From positions 1-26,877 of the forward strand of contig JAVCCG010000104.1 of NCBI GenBank assembly GCA_030765605.1: a stretch of DNA of 26,877 nt. Reading direction: 5' to 3'. Source of the stretch: Candidatus Alcyoniella australis (lineage in GTDB: Bacteria > Lernaellota > Lernaellaia > JAVCCG01 > Alcyoniellaceae). Each line of letters starts with the position of its first letter. Within the stretch, counting starts at the first letter, position 1. Shown here piece after piece: positions 13,740-22,084 of this stretch. Below the pieces are notes generated by a model. It ran no database searches, was not told the origin of the DNA, and saw only the letters and a program-made list of their open reading frames with translations. A program made the translations under genes and the position numbers.

Positions 13740-14464
13740 TTGTTACTCCTCGCGCGTTGCCTGATCGGAAAGCTCGATCCGCCGGCAGCGCTGCCGTCGA
13801 GCCGCTCCAGCCAGTGGTGCACTGGCCAGCCGCGCTGCTCTGCAAGTTGCTCGAGCAACGGCTCGGGATTGACCACGTGCGGCTCGGCCACGCGTTCGAG
13901 CAATGACAAATCGGAGTAGTTGTCGGTGTACAGCGCGACCTGCTCGACGCTTAGCCCGCGGCTTTTCAGCGCGCGTTGCAACAGCTCGAGCTTGCCCTTG
14001 CCAAAGCACAGCGGCTCCAGCGGGCGGTCGGAGCACACGCCGTCGCGCACCTCGTTGTCCGTGGCCAGCACATCGCACGCTCCGAGTTCGTGGCCGATGC
14101 GCTCGACAATGTAGCGGCTGGATCCCGAGGCTACAATCAGCTCGACGTCCCGGGCCGTGAGGCTTTGCGCTGTTTTCAGCGCGCCGCGCAGCATTCGGGG
14201 CCTGATCCGCAGCTCGAACGCCTCGGCCGCGGCCTGGCGCACCGCGGACTCGGGCAGGTCGCGTAAAACCGTGACGCCGATGCGCACCATCTCGCGCTGG
14301 CCGGACAACCCCAGCCGGTAGCGCAGCATGGTGCGCGCCACGTCCCAACGCGCCGCACGGCCGACCATCCGCCGCGAGAACAGGTGCGAGGAAAATAGAA
14401 AGCCGGTCATCCCGTCAACGCAGGTGCGGTCGACGTCGAACACGGCCAGCGGGCTTTGGCCCAT
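13736..14464 (-). CDS. HAD-superfamily IB phosphatase
   Basis: A 242-residue HAD hydrolase of the SerB/CicA-like IB subclass. Motif I is FDVDRTCV (nucleophile Asp10, acid/base Asp12), followed by an all-helical C1 cap at about 20-95. Motif II is VASGSS (Ser113 region), motif III is the Lys156-G-Lys158 pair in FGKGKLELL, and motif IV is YTDNYSDLSLL (Asp181/Asp185). All catalytic residues are present, so it is probably an active small-molecule phosphatase; phosphoserine, phosphatidylglycerophosphate-type or other substrates cannot be told apart. Its ATG overlaps the upstream stop by one base (TGATG) and its stop overlaps the next start by 4 bp. Confidence 0.85.
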   Translation of the reverse strand: MGQSPLAVFDVDRTCVDGMTGFLFSSHLFSRRMVGRAARWDVARTMLRYRLGLSGQREMVRIGVTVLRDLPESAVRQAAAEAFELRIRPRMLRGALKTAQSLTARDVELIVASGSSRYIVERIGHELGACDVLATDNEVRDGVCSDRPLEPLCFGKGKLELLQRALKSRGLSVEQVALYTDNYSDLSLLERVAEPHVVNPEPLLEQLAEQRGWPVHHWLERLDGSAAGGSSFPIRQRARSNK

Positions 14465-15534
14465 CAGTCCTGCTTATCAAACAGGCTCGGCGTTGAGGCG
14501 TCGGCCTTGCGCGTACGGGCGGACTTGGTCGCGTCCTCGGATTCGGAGCGGGGCCAGGGCCAGCGCACGCCGTAGGGCTTGAATCCCTCGAGCGGTCCCT
14601 TGAGGAACGAGCGGGCCATGTAGCGGTTGTACGAGGTGAACCCGCCGGGCGCGTGGATCTCGGATTCGATTTGGTTGCTCATGATGTTTAGCTTGCTGTC
14701 GACGTTGTCCAGGAAGTGGACCACCAGCGCCTCGGGCGTGGCCGGCAGCACCGGGCTGCCGAACTCGCGCTCGCCGTGGTGGCTGAGCAAAATGTGCCGC
14801 AGCTGGTCCAGGCGCAGCGGATCGATCTTGTGCTCGGCCGCGGCGCTGTCCAGACGCTCGAGCCCCATGCTGATGTGTCCCAGCAGCCGACCGCGGTCGG
14901 TGAACTCAAACGCGCTGTCGTAGCTAAGTTCGTCGAGCTTGCCCAGGTCGTGCAGCACAACCCCGGCGATCAGCATTTCGCGGTCGAGCATCTGATAGTG
15001 CTCGGCGTAACGCAGTCCCATCAGCAGCATGCTCATCGTGTGTTGCAGCAGCCCGCCGAGCTTGGCGTGGTGCACGCTTTGGGCCGCGGGGGAGCGCCGC
15101 AGCCGACGCGCCACCTCGCCATCGGTAACGATGGCGCGCACCAACGCCCGCAGCTGCTCGTCCTGGATCGTGTCGATGATTTTGAGCATCTCCGAGTACA
15201 GCCGCTCAATGTCCTCGCCGGTGGAGGGCAGGAACTGCGAGCGATCGACGGCGTTGGGATCCTGTCGCGTCAACGAGGTCACGTTGAGCTGTATCTCGCC
15301 CTTGAACGACTCGGCCCGCGCCTCGACCAACACGTAGTCGCCCACGGCGATCGCGTTGGCGTAACGATCGGCGCGCTCCCAGACCCGCGCCTCGATCCGG
15401 CCGCTGCGGTCGGAGAGCCCCAGCGCCATGTACAGCTTGCCGTGCTTGGTTTCGCGCACGTCCTTGCGTGAGATCAGGAACACGTCCGATATGGATTCGC
15501 CCTCAATGATTTTCGCCGCCAGCGTGGTTTTCAC
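14464..15534 (-). CDS. yhaM: YhaM-like OB-fold/HD-domain 3'-5' exonuclease
   Basis: The N-terminal OB-fold (about 1-90, DVRETKHGKLYMALGLSDRSG) binds single-stranded nucleic acid, and the HD domain (about 150-300) provides metal-dependent hydrolysis. Visible HD residues are His155/His156, His165, His195-Asp196 in VVLHDLGK, His220, and the SHHGEREFGSP motif that I associate with YhaM exoribonucleases. The B. subtilis enzyme is about 314 residues; this one has 356, with a charged, probably disordered tail ending SLFDKQD. The start is GTG 15534 with GGGAGG at suitable spacing. It is the second gene of the leftward operon, 43 nt after the TAM41-like gene. Role in RNA turnover is inferred from family. 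Confidence 0.85.
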   Translation of the reverse strand: MKTTLAAKIIEGESISDVFLISRKDVRETKHGKLYMALGLSDRSGRIEARVWERADRYANAIAVGDYVLVEARAESFKGEIQLNVTSLTRQDPNAVDRSQFLPSTGEDIERLYSEMLKIIDTIQDEQLRALVRAIVTDGEVARRLRRSPAAQSVHHAKLGGLLQHTMSMLLMGLRYAEHYQMLDREMLIAGVVLHDLGKLDELSYDSAFEFTDRGRLLGHISMGLERLDSAAAEHKIDPLRLDQLRHILLSHHGEREFGSPVLPATPEALVVHFLDNVDSKLNIMSNQIESEIHAPGGFTSYNRYMARSFLKGPLEGFKPYGVRWPWPRSESEDATKSARTRKADASTPSLFDKQD

Positions 15535-15577
15535 ACCAACCTCCCTCTGTCTCGCAACGCCATCGACCCGTACGCGC

Positions 15578-16534
15578 TCATTTGATCTTGCCCTGACGCT
15601 TGAGCCGCAGCAACAGCGGCCAGCCCAAGAGCAACGGATGGCGGCGCTGCCGTGCTGTGAGCTCGAGCTTCTCGCCCTGGGTGCGTTCGAACTTGGCGAG
15701 GATGATCTCCAGCCAGTTATCGACCTGCATCATCTGTTTGGGCCAGCGCGCCACGGCCCGGCGCTTGGAGCGCTTGAGCGCGCGCTCAAGCTGCTTGCGC
15801 CCGGCTAGCCGGGCGCTGACCGTGCGTCGTTGATAATAGACAACGCGACCGTCCTGTTGTTCCAGGCCCAGCTCGCGGTGGTGGGCGCGGCGAAAGCGCT
15901 CGAGCAGCCGGGCGTGAACATCGGAGTAGAAACCGCTCTGGGCCTCATACAGCTGCTCGATCTTGTCGTCGGTCTCGGGCCGCACCTCGCCCAGATAGCT
16001 GAGCTTGAGCAGCGCCTTGCTGAAGTCCTGGATCTCGAAGCGGTTGCCGCACAGCACCAGCGCCTGGGCCAGCAGCGAATCGCTGGCGTCGAGCCAGATC
16101 TGGGTCAGCTCGTCAACCGCGTCCTGGTTCGCGGCCCAGGCCACGCAGAAGCGCTTACTGAAGCGGCCGCGGTGGTAGAAGTCCTTGGCTCCGGGCCGCA
16201 CCTGCTCGCGCAGCTGCTCGAGGCTGATCGAGCACGCTTTGCACGCCATCCCCGCGCCCAGGTCCTCGTAATAGATATTGGGCGGCAGCAGGCCGTTGAG
16301 CAGCGCCTGGCCGCGCGAACCCGCGTGCAGCTTACGGTAGCTGTCGCTGATCAGGTAGAAATCGTAGAAGCTCGTCGGCGTGTCGGTGACCGGGTCGAGT
16401 TTGCTGCCGTAGAACACGATGGCCAGCAGTCCGGTTTTAAAGCGTGCGCGCAGCCGCTCGACGAACGGTTGCAGCCGCGGATCGTCGCAGGGGTAGAGCG
16501 CGTCTCTGACCGTTTGGAATAGCGAGTCGTCCAT
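15578..16534 (-). CDS. TAM41-like nucleotidyltransferase, putative CDP-diacylglycerol synthase
   Basis: A 318-residue soluble protein with a nucleotidyltransferase-like start: FYGSKLDP (Gly43-Ser44) followed by YDFYLISD (Asp58), then PPNIYYED near 84-91, CKACSISLEQL near 98-108 and FYHRGRFSKRF near 119-129. The order and spacing recall mitochondrial TAM41, the non-membrane phosphatidate cytidylyltransferase, whose GS-loop, Asp-containing strand, YGVIS-like strand and AGRLxKP-like motif occur in the same order. I infer CTP-dependent CDP-diacylglycerol synthesis at the membrane surface, supported loosely by plsB and a cardiolipin-synthase-like gene nearby. The C-terminus is very basic (residues about 240-318). 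It heads the leftward six-gene run. It could instead be another nucleotidyltransferase of unknown substrate. Confidence 0.5.
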   Translation of the reverse strand: MDDSLFQTVRDALYPCDDPRLQPFVERLRARFKTGLLAIVFYGSKLDPVTDTPTSFYDFYLISDSYRKLHAGSRGQALLNGLLPPNIYYEDLGAGMACKACSISLEQLREQVRPGAKDFYHRGRFSKRFCVAWAANQDAVDELTQIWLDASDSLLAQALVLCGNRFEIQDFSKALLKLSYLGEVRPETDDKIEQLYEAQSGFYSDVHARLLERFRRAHHRELGLEQQDGRVVYYQRRTVSARLAGRKQLERALKRSKRRAVARWPKQMMQVDNWLEIILAKFERTQGEKLELTARQRRHPLLLGWPLLLRLKRQGKIK

Positions 16535-16636
16535 TGAATTTCCATGCAGCGTCAGTGTTCCATGATATCACCCCACCGGGGGGACGTAATCAGGGCGGCA
16601 AAGTTATCATCGCGCCCATGGCGGTTCAAGCCGAGC

Positions 16637-16666
16637 TTGATCTTGACCGGCTGCGATGACGATAAT
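16637..16666 (+). promoter_or_regulatory. Possible promoter of mreCD
   Basis: TTGATC (16637-16642) and GATAAT (16661-16666) are 18 bp apart; the predicted start near 16673 lies downstream of the ATGs at 16656 and 16665, which supports the internal ATG at 16704 as the mreC start. Confidence 0.4.
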
Positions 16667-16703
16667 GTCCGACCTCTCGTCCTCAAGATCGGATCGGCCG
16701 TTG

Positions 16704-17678
16704 ATGAAGGAACTGTTCAGACGATTTCGCATTTTACTGCTGGCCGTTGTGCTGGTGTTGCTCGGCCTGCAGCTTTTAGGCGGCCGGCTGGACGAGCAGT
16801 CCGAGCTGCGGGTGGTCGACAGGGCGATCCTCGCGGTCTACCGGCCGGTCAACCACGCTTTGGACTGGCCGTTTTCCAAGCTTGCCGGGCTGTGGTCGCG
16901 CTACTTGGCGCTGGTCGAGGTCAAGCAGAAGAACCAGCGGCTGCTCGAGGTCAACGCCGAGCTGCGGATGCACATCGATCAGCTGGTGGAGCAGGGGAAG
17001 GCCGACGAGCGCTGCCGCGAGCAGCTCGGATTTCTGCGCAGCTACCAAGGCGAGCTGCTGCCGGCCGAGGTGATCGCCCGTAGCGTGGTCGGCGAACACC
17101 GCACGATCATCCTCGACCGCGGCACGGACCACGGCGTGGAGCCGGGCTTGGCCGTGCTGACCCCCGAGGGCCTGGCCGGCTTCGTCACCCAGGCCGCGGC
17201 CAGCGTCTGCGTGGTCACGTTGATCGTGGACCAACGCAGCGCCGTGGACGCAATCGACCAGCGCTCGCGGGCCCGCGGGCTGATCCAGGGGATCAGCTCC
17301 GACCTGTGCCAGTTCGCGTTTCTCGAGCAGAGCCTCGACGTGGCCTTGGGCGACCGCGTAGTGAGCAGCGGGTTCGGCCCGCGCACGGTAGTGCCCAAGG
17401 GATTGCTGGTCGGCGTGGTCGTACGCGTGGAGAAGGCGCCCGACGGCCTGACCCAACTGGTCCAGGTGCAGCCGGCGGTCGACTTCAGCAGCCTGGAGGA
17501 GGCGTTGATTCAACTGCCGCCGCAACAGGTGATCGACCTGCGCGAGATACCGCAGATCGATGGCGAGCTCTATCGGCCGCGCGCAGGACTTGTCCTACCG
17601 CCGACGGCTGACACACCCCAGGACGAGCAGTCTGCCGGGCCCGCGTTGCCGGCTCAGGGCACGGGCGGCGTCCCTTGA
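16704..17678 (+). CDS. mreC: Rod shape-determining protein MreC
   Basis: A periplasmic scaffold of the elongasome that links MreB filaments to peptidoglycan synthases. It has a short basic N-terminus, one membrane helix (about 9-27), a coiled coil (about 55-95, VEVKQKNQRLLEVNAELRM) and two beta-barrel domains holding AEVIARSVVGEHRTIILDRG, GLAVLTPEGLAGFV and the GDRVVSSGFG segment typical of MreC. The tail after residue 285 is proline-rich and low in structure. The frame extends to ATG 16656; ATG 16704 is preferred because it gives a normal N-terminus and lies downstream of the predicted transcription start. The stop overlaps mreD (TTGA). No mreB lies upstream. Confidence 0.92.
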   Translation: MKELFRRFRILLLAVVLVLLGLQLLGGRLDEQSELRVVDRAILAVYRPVNHALDWPFSKLAGLWSRYLALVEVKQKNQRLLEVNAELRMHIDQLVEQGKADERCREQLGFLRSYQGELLPAEVIARSVVGEHRTIILDRGTDHGVEPGLAVLTPEGLAGFVTQAAASVCVVTLIVDQRSAVDAIDQRSRARGLIQGISSDLCQFAFLEQSLDVALGDRVVSSGFGPRTVVPKGLLVGVVVRVEKAPDGLTQLVQVQPAVDFSSLEEALIQLPPQQVIDLREIPQIDGELYRPRAGLVLPPTADTPQDEQSAGPALPAQGTGGVP

Positions 17679-18202
17679 TCAAGGCGCTGTCATTCCTGAC
17701 CGTCGGCGTGCTCGCGGTTTGGTTGCAGAGCATGCTCTGGCAGCACCTGCCGATTTTCGGTGTGGCGCCCGATCTGGCGCTGATCTGCGTGATCTACATG
17801 GGGATCTTCCGCAACCCGATCTGGGGCGGGCTGATCGCCTTCTGCCTGGGTTACGTGGTCGATCTGTTCTCGGGCCAGGTATTCGGCCAGTACGTGTTGG
17901 TCTTCGTGCTGATTTTCTACGCCATGCGGGTGCTGGGTAAGCTGTTCTATATGCGCTCGCTGTCGTTCCAACTGGTCTCGGTGCTGCTGATCACCCTGCT
18001 GGCCAAGCTGCTGGCCGCACTGGTGATGATCTACGTGGTGCCCACGGGCAGCGACCTGCTGGCCCTGGTCGACCTCAAGCTGCTGTTGCCGCAGATCGGC
18101 CTGAACCTGGTGTTCGCGCCGCTGATGTTCAAAGTGCTGTTCCGCCTCGAAAAGATCACCACCTCGGGCTACTTCGACCGCCGCGCCGCAGGCTGGTTTT
18201 AA
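17675..18202 (+). CDS. mreD: Rod shape-determining protein MreD
   Basis: A 175-residue inner-membrane protein with about five membrane helices and the MreD signature region DLALICVIYMGIFRNPIWGGLIAF followed by GYVVDLFSG. Its partner is MreC in the elongasome. It starts with TTG at 17675, overlapping the mreC stop by 4 bp, so translation is coupled. It ends in a 4-bp convergent overlap with the glycosyltransferase gene (18199-18202). No penicillin-binding protein 2 or rodA gene follows, unlike many mre clusters. Confidence 0.88.
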   Translation: MIKALSFLTVGVLAVWLQSMLWQHLPIFGVAPDLALICVIYMGIFRNPIWGGLIAFCLGYVVDLFSGQVFGQYVLVFVLIFYAMRVLGKLFYMRSLSFQLVSVLLITLLAKLLAALVMIYVVPTGSDLLALVDLKLLLPQIGLNLVFAPLMFKVLFRLEKITTSGYFDRRAAGWF

Positions 18203-19152
18203 TCAGAACTCCACCACCGGGCCCAATAGCCGCGGGCCAAGCCCAGCAGCCCGGCGACATTGCGCGCCGGCATCACCAGCGGAAACACCAGCAGCACCGG
18301 GTCGCGGTGTTTGGCAAAGACCCTGATCGCCGGCGGCACGCTGGAGAGCAGCGTGGCGATCAGCAGGCCCACGAACGGCCAGGGCGTAATCCAGGCCAGG
18401 ACAAGGGCTGCCAGCGTCGCCAAAGTAAGAACCAACTGGAGCGAGATCCACACGTCGCGCTTGTAGAGGTGCAGGTTGCGCAGGAAGGGGCGGAAGCGCG
18501 CGTAGGCGTACTGCCGTTTGAGATAATCGAGGAACGAACCCTTGTAGTGGTGGCGCACCCGGGCCTGGCGCACGAATGCCAGCTTGTACCCCGCGGCGGT
18601 CAGCCGCTGGTTGAAATCGACGTCCAGGCAGGAGTTGACCAGCTGCTCGTTAAAACGGCCGACGATCTGGAACGCTTCGCGGCGGTACAGCGCGTTGGCG
18701 CTGGTGATGTGCGGCACAAAGCGCTGTACCTGGTCTTGACGGTACTCGACCTCGTACCCTGCGATGCGGGCGATCCAGCTATCCTTGCGCGGTGTGAGCA
18801 GCACGCCGCCCGCTCCGATTACCTGCGGATCGTCCAGGGCCGCGGCGGTCGCCTCGAGCCAGTCCGGCTCAGCCTCGACGTCGGCCTCGAGGATCGCGAC
18901 CAGCTTTCCGCGCGCCTGTTCCAGCCCGGCGTTGAGAGCGCCGGCCTCGCCCCCGGCCTGCTTGGAGATCACCTGTAACTGTGGTTCGGTCGCGGCGATC
19001 CGCTGTAGGATTTGCGGGCAATCGTCAATGGAGCCATCGTCGATTGCGATCACCTCGAAGCTCAGCCGAGTCTGCTGGCCCAATGTCGCGGCCAGCGAGG
19101 CCTCGAGGTGCTGTTGATCGTTGTGAACCGGGACCAGGATCGAGACGTCCAT
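18199..19152 (-). CDS. Family 2 glycosyltransferase with C-terminal membrane helices
   Basis: A 317-residue inverting GT-A enzyme. The N-terminus VSILVPVHND and IAIDDGSID (Asp38-Asp39) bind the nucleotide; LEADVEAEPDW carries the DxD-like site near 89-91; NSCLDVDFNQRLTAAGY near 202-218 matches the acidic acceptor-base region; and YLKRQYAYARF stands where the QxxRW-type motif lies in processive relatives. Two or three hydrophobic segments (about 238-305) anchor it to the membrane. It is the last gene of a cassette with two radical SAM proteins, its ATG lying one base after the preceding TGA. Donor sugar and acceptor are unknown; a lipid-linked or surface glycan is likely. Confidence 0.88.
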   Translation of the reverse strand: MDVSILVPVHNDQQHLEASLAATLGQQTRLSFEVIAIDDGSIDDCPQILQRIAATEPQLQVISKQAGGEAGALNAGLEQARGKLVAILEADVEAEPDWLEATAAALDDPQVIGAGGVLLTPRKDSWIARIAGYEVEYRQDQVQRFVPHITSANALYRREAFQIVGRFNEQLVNSCLDVDFNQRLTAAGYKLAFVRQARVRHHYKGSFLDYLKRQYAYARFRPFLRNLHLYKRDVWISLQLVLTLATLAALVLAWITPWPFVGLLIATLLSSVPPAIRVFAKHRDPVLLVFPLVMPARNVAGLLGLARGYWARWWSSD

Positions 19153-19153
19153 C

Positions 19154-20599
19154 TCAGCGCAGAATCCGCAGCGCGGTTTTAACGTCGGCCAGCAGGTCGG
19201 CGGGGCTGCGTACCGATTTGAGCCGATTGAAGATAAAGCGCGGGCTCAGGTAGAACGCGCGATAGGCCCGCTTGGAGGCCGCCTCGAGCCCCTCCGCGGA
19301 AAGGCCCGGCGGCGGATAGCCGATCATCGCCTTGCCCATCGGGTTGATCGCCTCGCCCTGGTCCTTGAGATAGCCCTGTTCGCGGCACAGCCGATAAAAC
19401 TCGGTCCCCTTGAACGGCGTGGCGATCGAGAACATCACCTCCGAGGCGCCCATCTTTTGCAGTTGCCGCACGCTGTCGATGATTCGCGCCTCGGTCTCAA
19501 ACGGGCTGGCGCCGATCACGATGTTGATCTTAGGGCGGATGCCCGCGCTGCGCAGGTTATGCACCGCCGTGTGCACCTGCTCGACCTTGAGGTCCTTGCG
19601 CACGTAGTCCAGCGTGTCCTGGGACAGGCTCTCCACGCCGATGTCGATGCTTTCGCAGCCCGCGTCGGCCAGGGCCTGCGCCACCTGCAGGTCCTGCAGA
19701 AAGTCGGCGCGCGACAGGCAGCCCCAGCTCAGCTTTAAATCAGCAATCCCCTCGCAGATCTCCAGCGTGCGCGGCTGTGCCCAAAGGAACTGATCGTCGA
19801 CCACCATCACTGAGCGGTAGCCCCATTGCGCGAGCTGCTTGAAGCGCTCGATGGCCGTGGCGGCCGAGAGCATCGAGACCGGCGGCTTGCGAACGGCGTT
19901 TTTCAGGTGCTCCTGTTCGCGGGCGAAGCTCAGCGAGATCGGCACGCAGAACAAGCAGCGATAGGCGCAGCCGCGGGAGAGCAACAGGTTGGCCTGGGGC
20001 GGCACGCGAAATTTGGGGTTGCGCAGCTTGTGGCGCAACCTGCGCAGCGGCTCGATATCCCAGTCCGGCGCGGGCAGGCTCTCGAAATCCACGATTCGGC
20101 CCTCGGAGGGCACATGCTCGGGCGCGCCGTTGACCAGCCGCGAGACTCCCTGATGCACTTCGCCCGCGAGCAGCGCGGGTAGGCTGAGGTCAGCCTCGCC
20201 GCGCAGTACGATCACGCGTTGGTCGAGCAGGAACTGTTCGGGTACGCGGGTCGGCTCCGGGCCGTAGACGAAGATTTGCGTTGCGGGCGCCAGATCGAGC
20301 AGCCGCGCGATCCAGTAGCAATCGACCGGTTTGGAGAGCAGCACGCCGTGCAGCACCAGCGCGTCCGGGGCAAAGGCTGCTACGCGCTCCTCGAACGTTG
20401 CGGCGTCGAGCTGTTCGAGGGTGGCGTCGAGAAAGTCGATCTCGTGCCCGGCCTGACGCACGATCGACAGCAACTGCAACTGCGCCAAGTCGGGCATGTG
20501 GTACAGCTCAAAGGCGCAGCCGAACAACCGCTCGGGCGTGCGCTGGTCAACATCGCACCCTGGATAGCGCGCGGGCGGCTCGATCAGCTGGACTCTCAT
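19154..20599 (-). CDS. B12-binding-type radical SAM protein
   Basis: A 481-residue radical SAM enzyme. The first 150 residues form a Rossmann-like cobalamin-binding-type domain (MRVQLIEPPA; APDALVLHGVL; IFVYGPEPTR) without an evident DxHxxG motif, as in many B12-radical SAM methylases. The radical SAM barrel follows with the cluster cysteines Cys211, Cys215 and Cys218 in CAYRCLFC, and the Elp3/MiaB-like stretch VIGASPFETEARIIDSV near 373-389. The C-terminal 80 residues are helical. Members of this class methylate or rearrange unactivated carbons, or bind no cobalamin at all. The start overlaps the previous stop (ATGA). The substrate is unknown; the neighbouring SPASM protein and glycosyltransferase suggest a lipid or glycan modification. 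Confidence 0.87.
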   Translation of the reverse strand: MRVQLIEPPARYPGCDVDQRTPERLFGCAFELYHMPDLAQLQLLSIVRQAGHEIDFLDATLEQLDAATFEERVAAFAPDALVLHGVLLSKPVDCYWIARLLDLAPATQIFVYGPEPTRVPEQFLLDQRVIVLRGEADLSLPALLAGEVHQGVSRLVNGAPEHVPSEGRIVDFESLPAPDWDIEPLRRLRHKLRNPKFRVPPQANLLLSRGCAYRCLFCVPISLSFAREQEHLKNAVRKPPVSMLSAATAIERFKQLAQWGYRSVMVVDDQFLWAQPRTLEICEGIADLKLSWGCLSRADFLQDLQVAQALADAGCESIDIGVESLSQDTLDYVRKDLKVEQVHTAVHNLRSAGIRPKINIVIGASPFETEARIIDSVRQLQKMGASEVMFSIATPFKGTEFYRLCREQGYLKDQGEAINPMGKAMIGYPPPGLSAEGLEAASKRAYRAFYLSPRFIFNRLKSVRSPADLLADVKTALRILR

Positions 20600-21576
20600 C
20601 TCTTAGCTCCTGTGCCGCGCGGGTCGCGCTGTTGCCGCTTGAGCCCGTCGCAGACCGCGCAGACCCGGTGCCGTTCTCGCACGAAGCGCTCGAACTCCGC
20701 GCCGCGCCACAGCGTTGCCAGGTCGTGTTCGAGCAGGCTGCCCAGGGCGTGCGAGCGCAGCCGACAGCACGGTGTGAGCTCGCCGTCCACGTTGACGTAG
20801 GCGTGGTAGAAGTTGCGGACGCAATGCCGGTCGAAGTGGTTGGCCAGAGCGAGGTAGGGCAGGTTGTTGACCGAGACCACGCGCACGCCGTGGCCGTGGC
20901 CGTAGTCCCGCGCCTGGGCCACGATCCGTCGCTCCTCGGCCAAATCCGGTCGATCGAGATCCGGATCGAGGGTCACGTCCAGGCGCACCAGGTTGACCGC
21001 GTCGGCTCCTACCCTGCGCGCCAGCTCGATTACGCGCTCGATGCGCTGCGAGCAATCGGGTTGGATCATGGGCTGAAGCACGATGCGCGGCGCGCCGCCG
21101 GCCGCGCGTACGCAGAGCAGTTCGATCCGTTGGGCCACGGAGCGGCCGCCGGGATGGCCGATGCCCGCCTCCGGCTCCGTGTCGTCGATGGAGATCGAGA
21201 TCGAGTCCAGGCCCGAGTCGACCAGCCGCTGGATCATCTGTTCGCTCAGCAGCGCGCCGTTGGTGGTCAGCCGCACCTTGCGCCGAGGCTCCAGCGCCTT
21301 AATTTGTTCGATCCAATCCACCAGCGAGGGGTGAGTCAGCGGCTCGCCCCAGCCCGTCAGGCCGATCTCGGCCACGTACGAGCCCAGGGAGCGCAGCACC
21401 GCGTCGAAGACCTCTTGCGTCATCTCGCGCTCGGGCGCCTCAATGGCTGCGCGCGGGCACATCGCGCAGTTGAAGTTGCACAGGTTGGTGACCTCGAGCT
21501 GCAGCTCAAGCGGAGCGCGCCCGCGTTGTGACAGGGCGCTACGGCCAAAAGCGATGACGCGCGTAGAGTCGGGCAA
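20596..21576 (-). CDS. Radical SAM/SPASM-domain protein
   Basis: A 326-residue radical SAM enzyme with the cluster motif CNFNCAMC (Cys33, Cys37, Cys40), the GWGEPL motif near 75, and a C-terminal SPASM-like region with cysteines in the HCVRNFY, LTPCCRL and RVCAVCDGL segments that probably bind a second iron-sulfur cluster. This family includes peptide- and small-molecule-modifying enzymes; no precursor peptide is visible next to it. It starts with TTG at 21576 (AAGGA lies about 13 nt upstream, a long spacing), and its stop overlaps the B12-type partner by 4 bp. A promoter is predicted just upstream, making it the first gene of the three-gene cassette. Confidence 0.87.
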   Translation of the reverse strand: MPDSTRVIAFGRSALSQRGRAPLELQLEVTNLCNFNCAMCPRAAIEAPEREMTQEVFDAVLRSLGSYVAEIGLTGWGEPLTHPSLVDWIEQIKALEPRRKVRLTTNGALLSEQMIQRLVDSGLDSISISIDDTEPEAGIGHPGGRSVAQRIELLCVRAAGGAPRIVLQPMIQPDCSQRIERVIELARRVGADAVNLVRLDVTLDPDLDRPDLAEERRIVAQARDYGHGHGVRVVSVNNLPYLALANHFDRHCVRNFYHAYVNVDGELTPCCRLRSHALGSLLEHDLATLWRGAEFERFVRERHRVCAVCDGLKRQQRDPRGTGAKR

Positions 21577-21607
21577 TGCTTAGCTAATCCTTGTTGTGGT
21601 GCCCGCT

Positions 21608-21636
21608 ACTATAACCGACATCAACCTTGCGGTCAC
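21608..21636 (-). promoter_or_regulatory. Promoter candidate of the radical SAM cassette
   Basis: On the minus strand GTGACC (21636-21631; 4 of 6) is followed after 17 bp by TATAGT (21613-21608; 5 of 6). The predicted start near 21601 leaves a leader of about 25 nt before the TTG. Confidence 0.45.
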
Positions 21637-21644
21637 TCCGGGGT

Positions 21645-22049
21645 TTACCCTGGGTGATTGGCATTGTATTGCGGCAATGCCAGGCGCGTCTGGATCAGTT
21701 CTTCGAGGTATTGCTCGGGTTTGAATCCGCCGACGATCTCGATGATCTTGCCGTTGATGGCCAGCACGGTGGTCGGCACTGAGCGCACCTGGGCCCAGGC
21801 CGCGATGTGCGGCGCATCGGCCACGTTGGCGTGAAACGCGTCGAGCAGATGGCGGGTGCGGCTGTAGACGTTCTTGACGTTGGGCGCCATCTTGGCGCAG
21901 TAGGGGCAGGTGCTGGACCAGAGAAAAACCAGGACCGGCCGCGCGGATTTGAGAACCCGCTGCTCGAAATCTTCGTCGCTGATCGGTTCGACCTGCGGCG
22001 CGTCGGATTGCGGCCGAGTCTTGTCCCGAAGCTTGCTAAAAAAACCCAC
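21645..22049 (-). CDS. Thioredoxin-like protein with CPYC active site
   Basis: A 134-residue protein with a thioredoxin fold. The redox motif is Cys48-Pro-Tyr-Cys51 in SSTCPYCAKMAP, and the cis-proline is in SVPTT (Pro92). CPYC is the glutaredoxin-style dipeptide, while the surrounding fold (VLVFLWSSTCPYC, GGFKPEQY) is thioredoxin-like. There is no signal peptide, so it acts in the cytoplasm on disulfides. It starts with GTG at 22049 without a clear ribosome site, 35 nt after carA, and is probably read from the carA transcript. Confidence 0.85.
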   Translation of the reverse strand: MGFFSKLRDKTRPQSDAPQVEPISDEDFEQRVLKSARPVLVFLWSSTCPYCAKMAPNVKNVYSRTRHLLDAFHANVADAPHIAAWAQVRSVPTTVLAINGKIIEIVGGFKPEQYLEELIQTRLALPQYNANHPG

Positions 22050-22084
22050 GATTCGATTGTACTGGAATTCGAGCTACGATGCGG

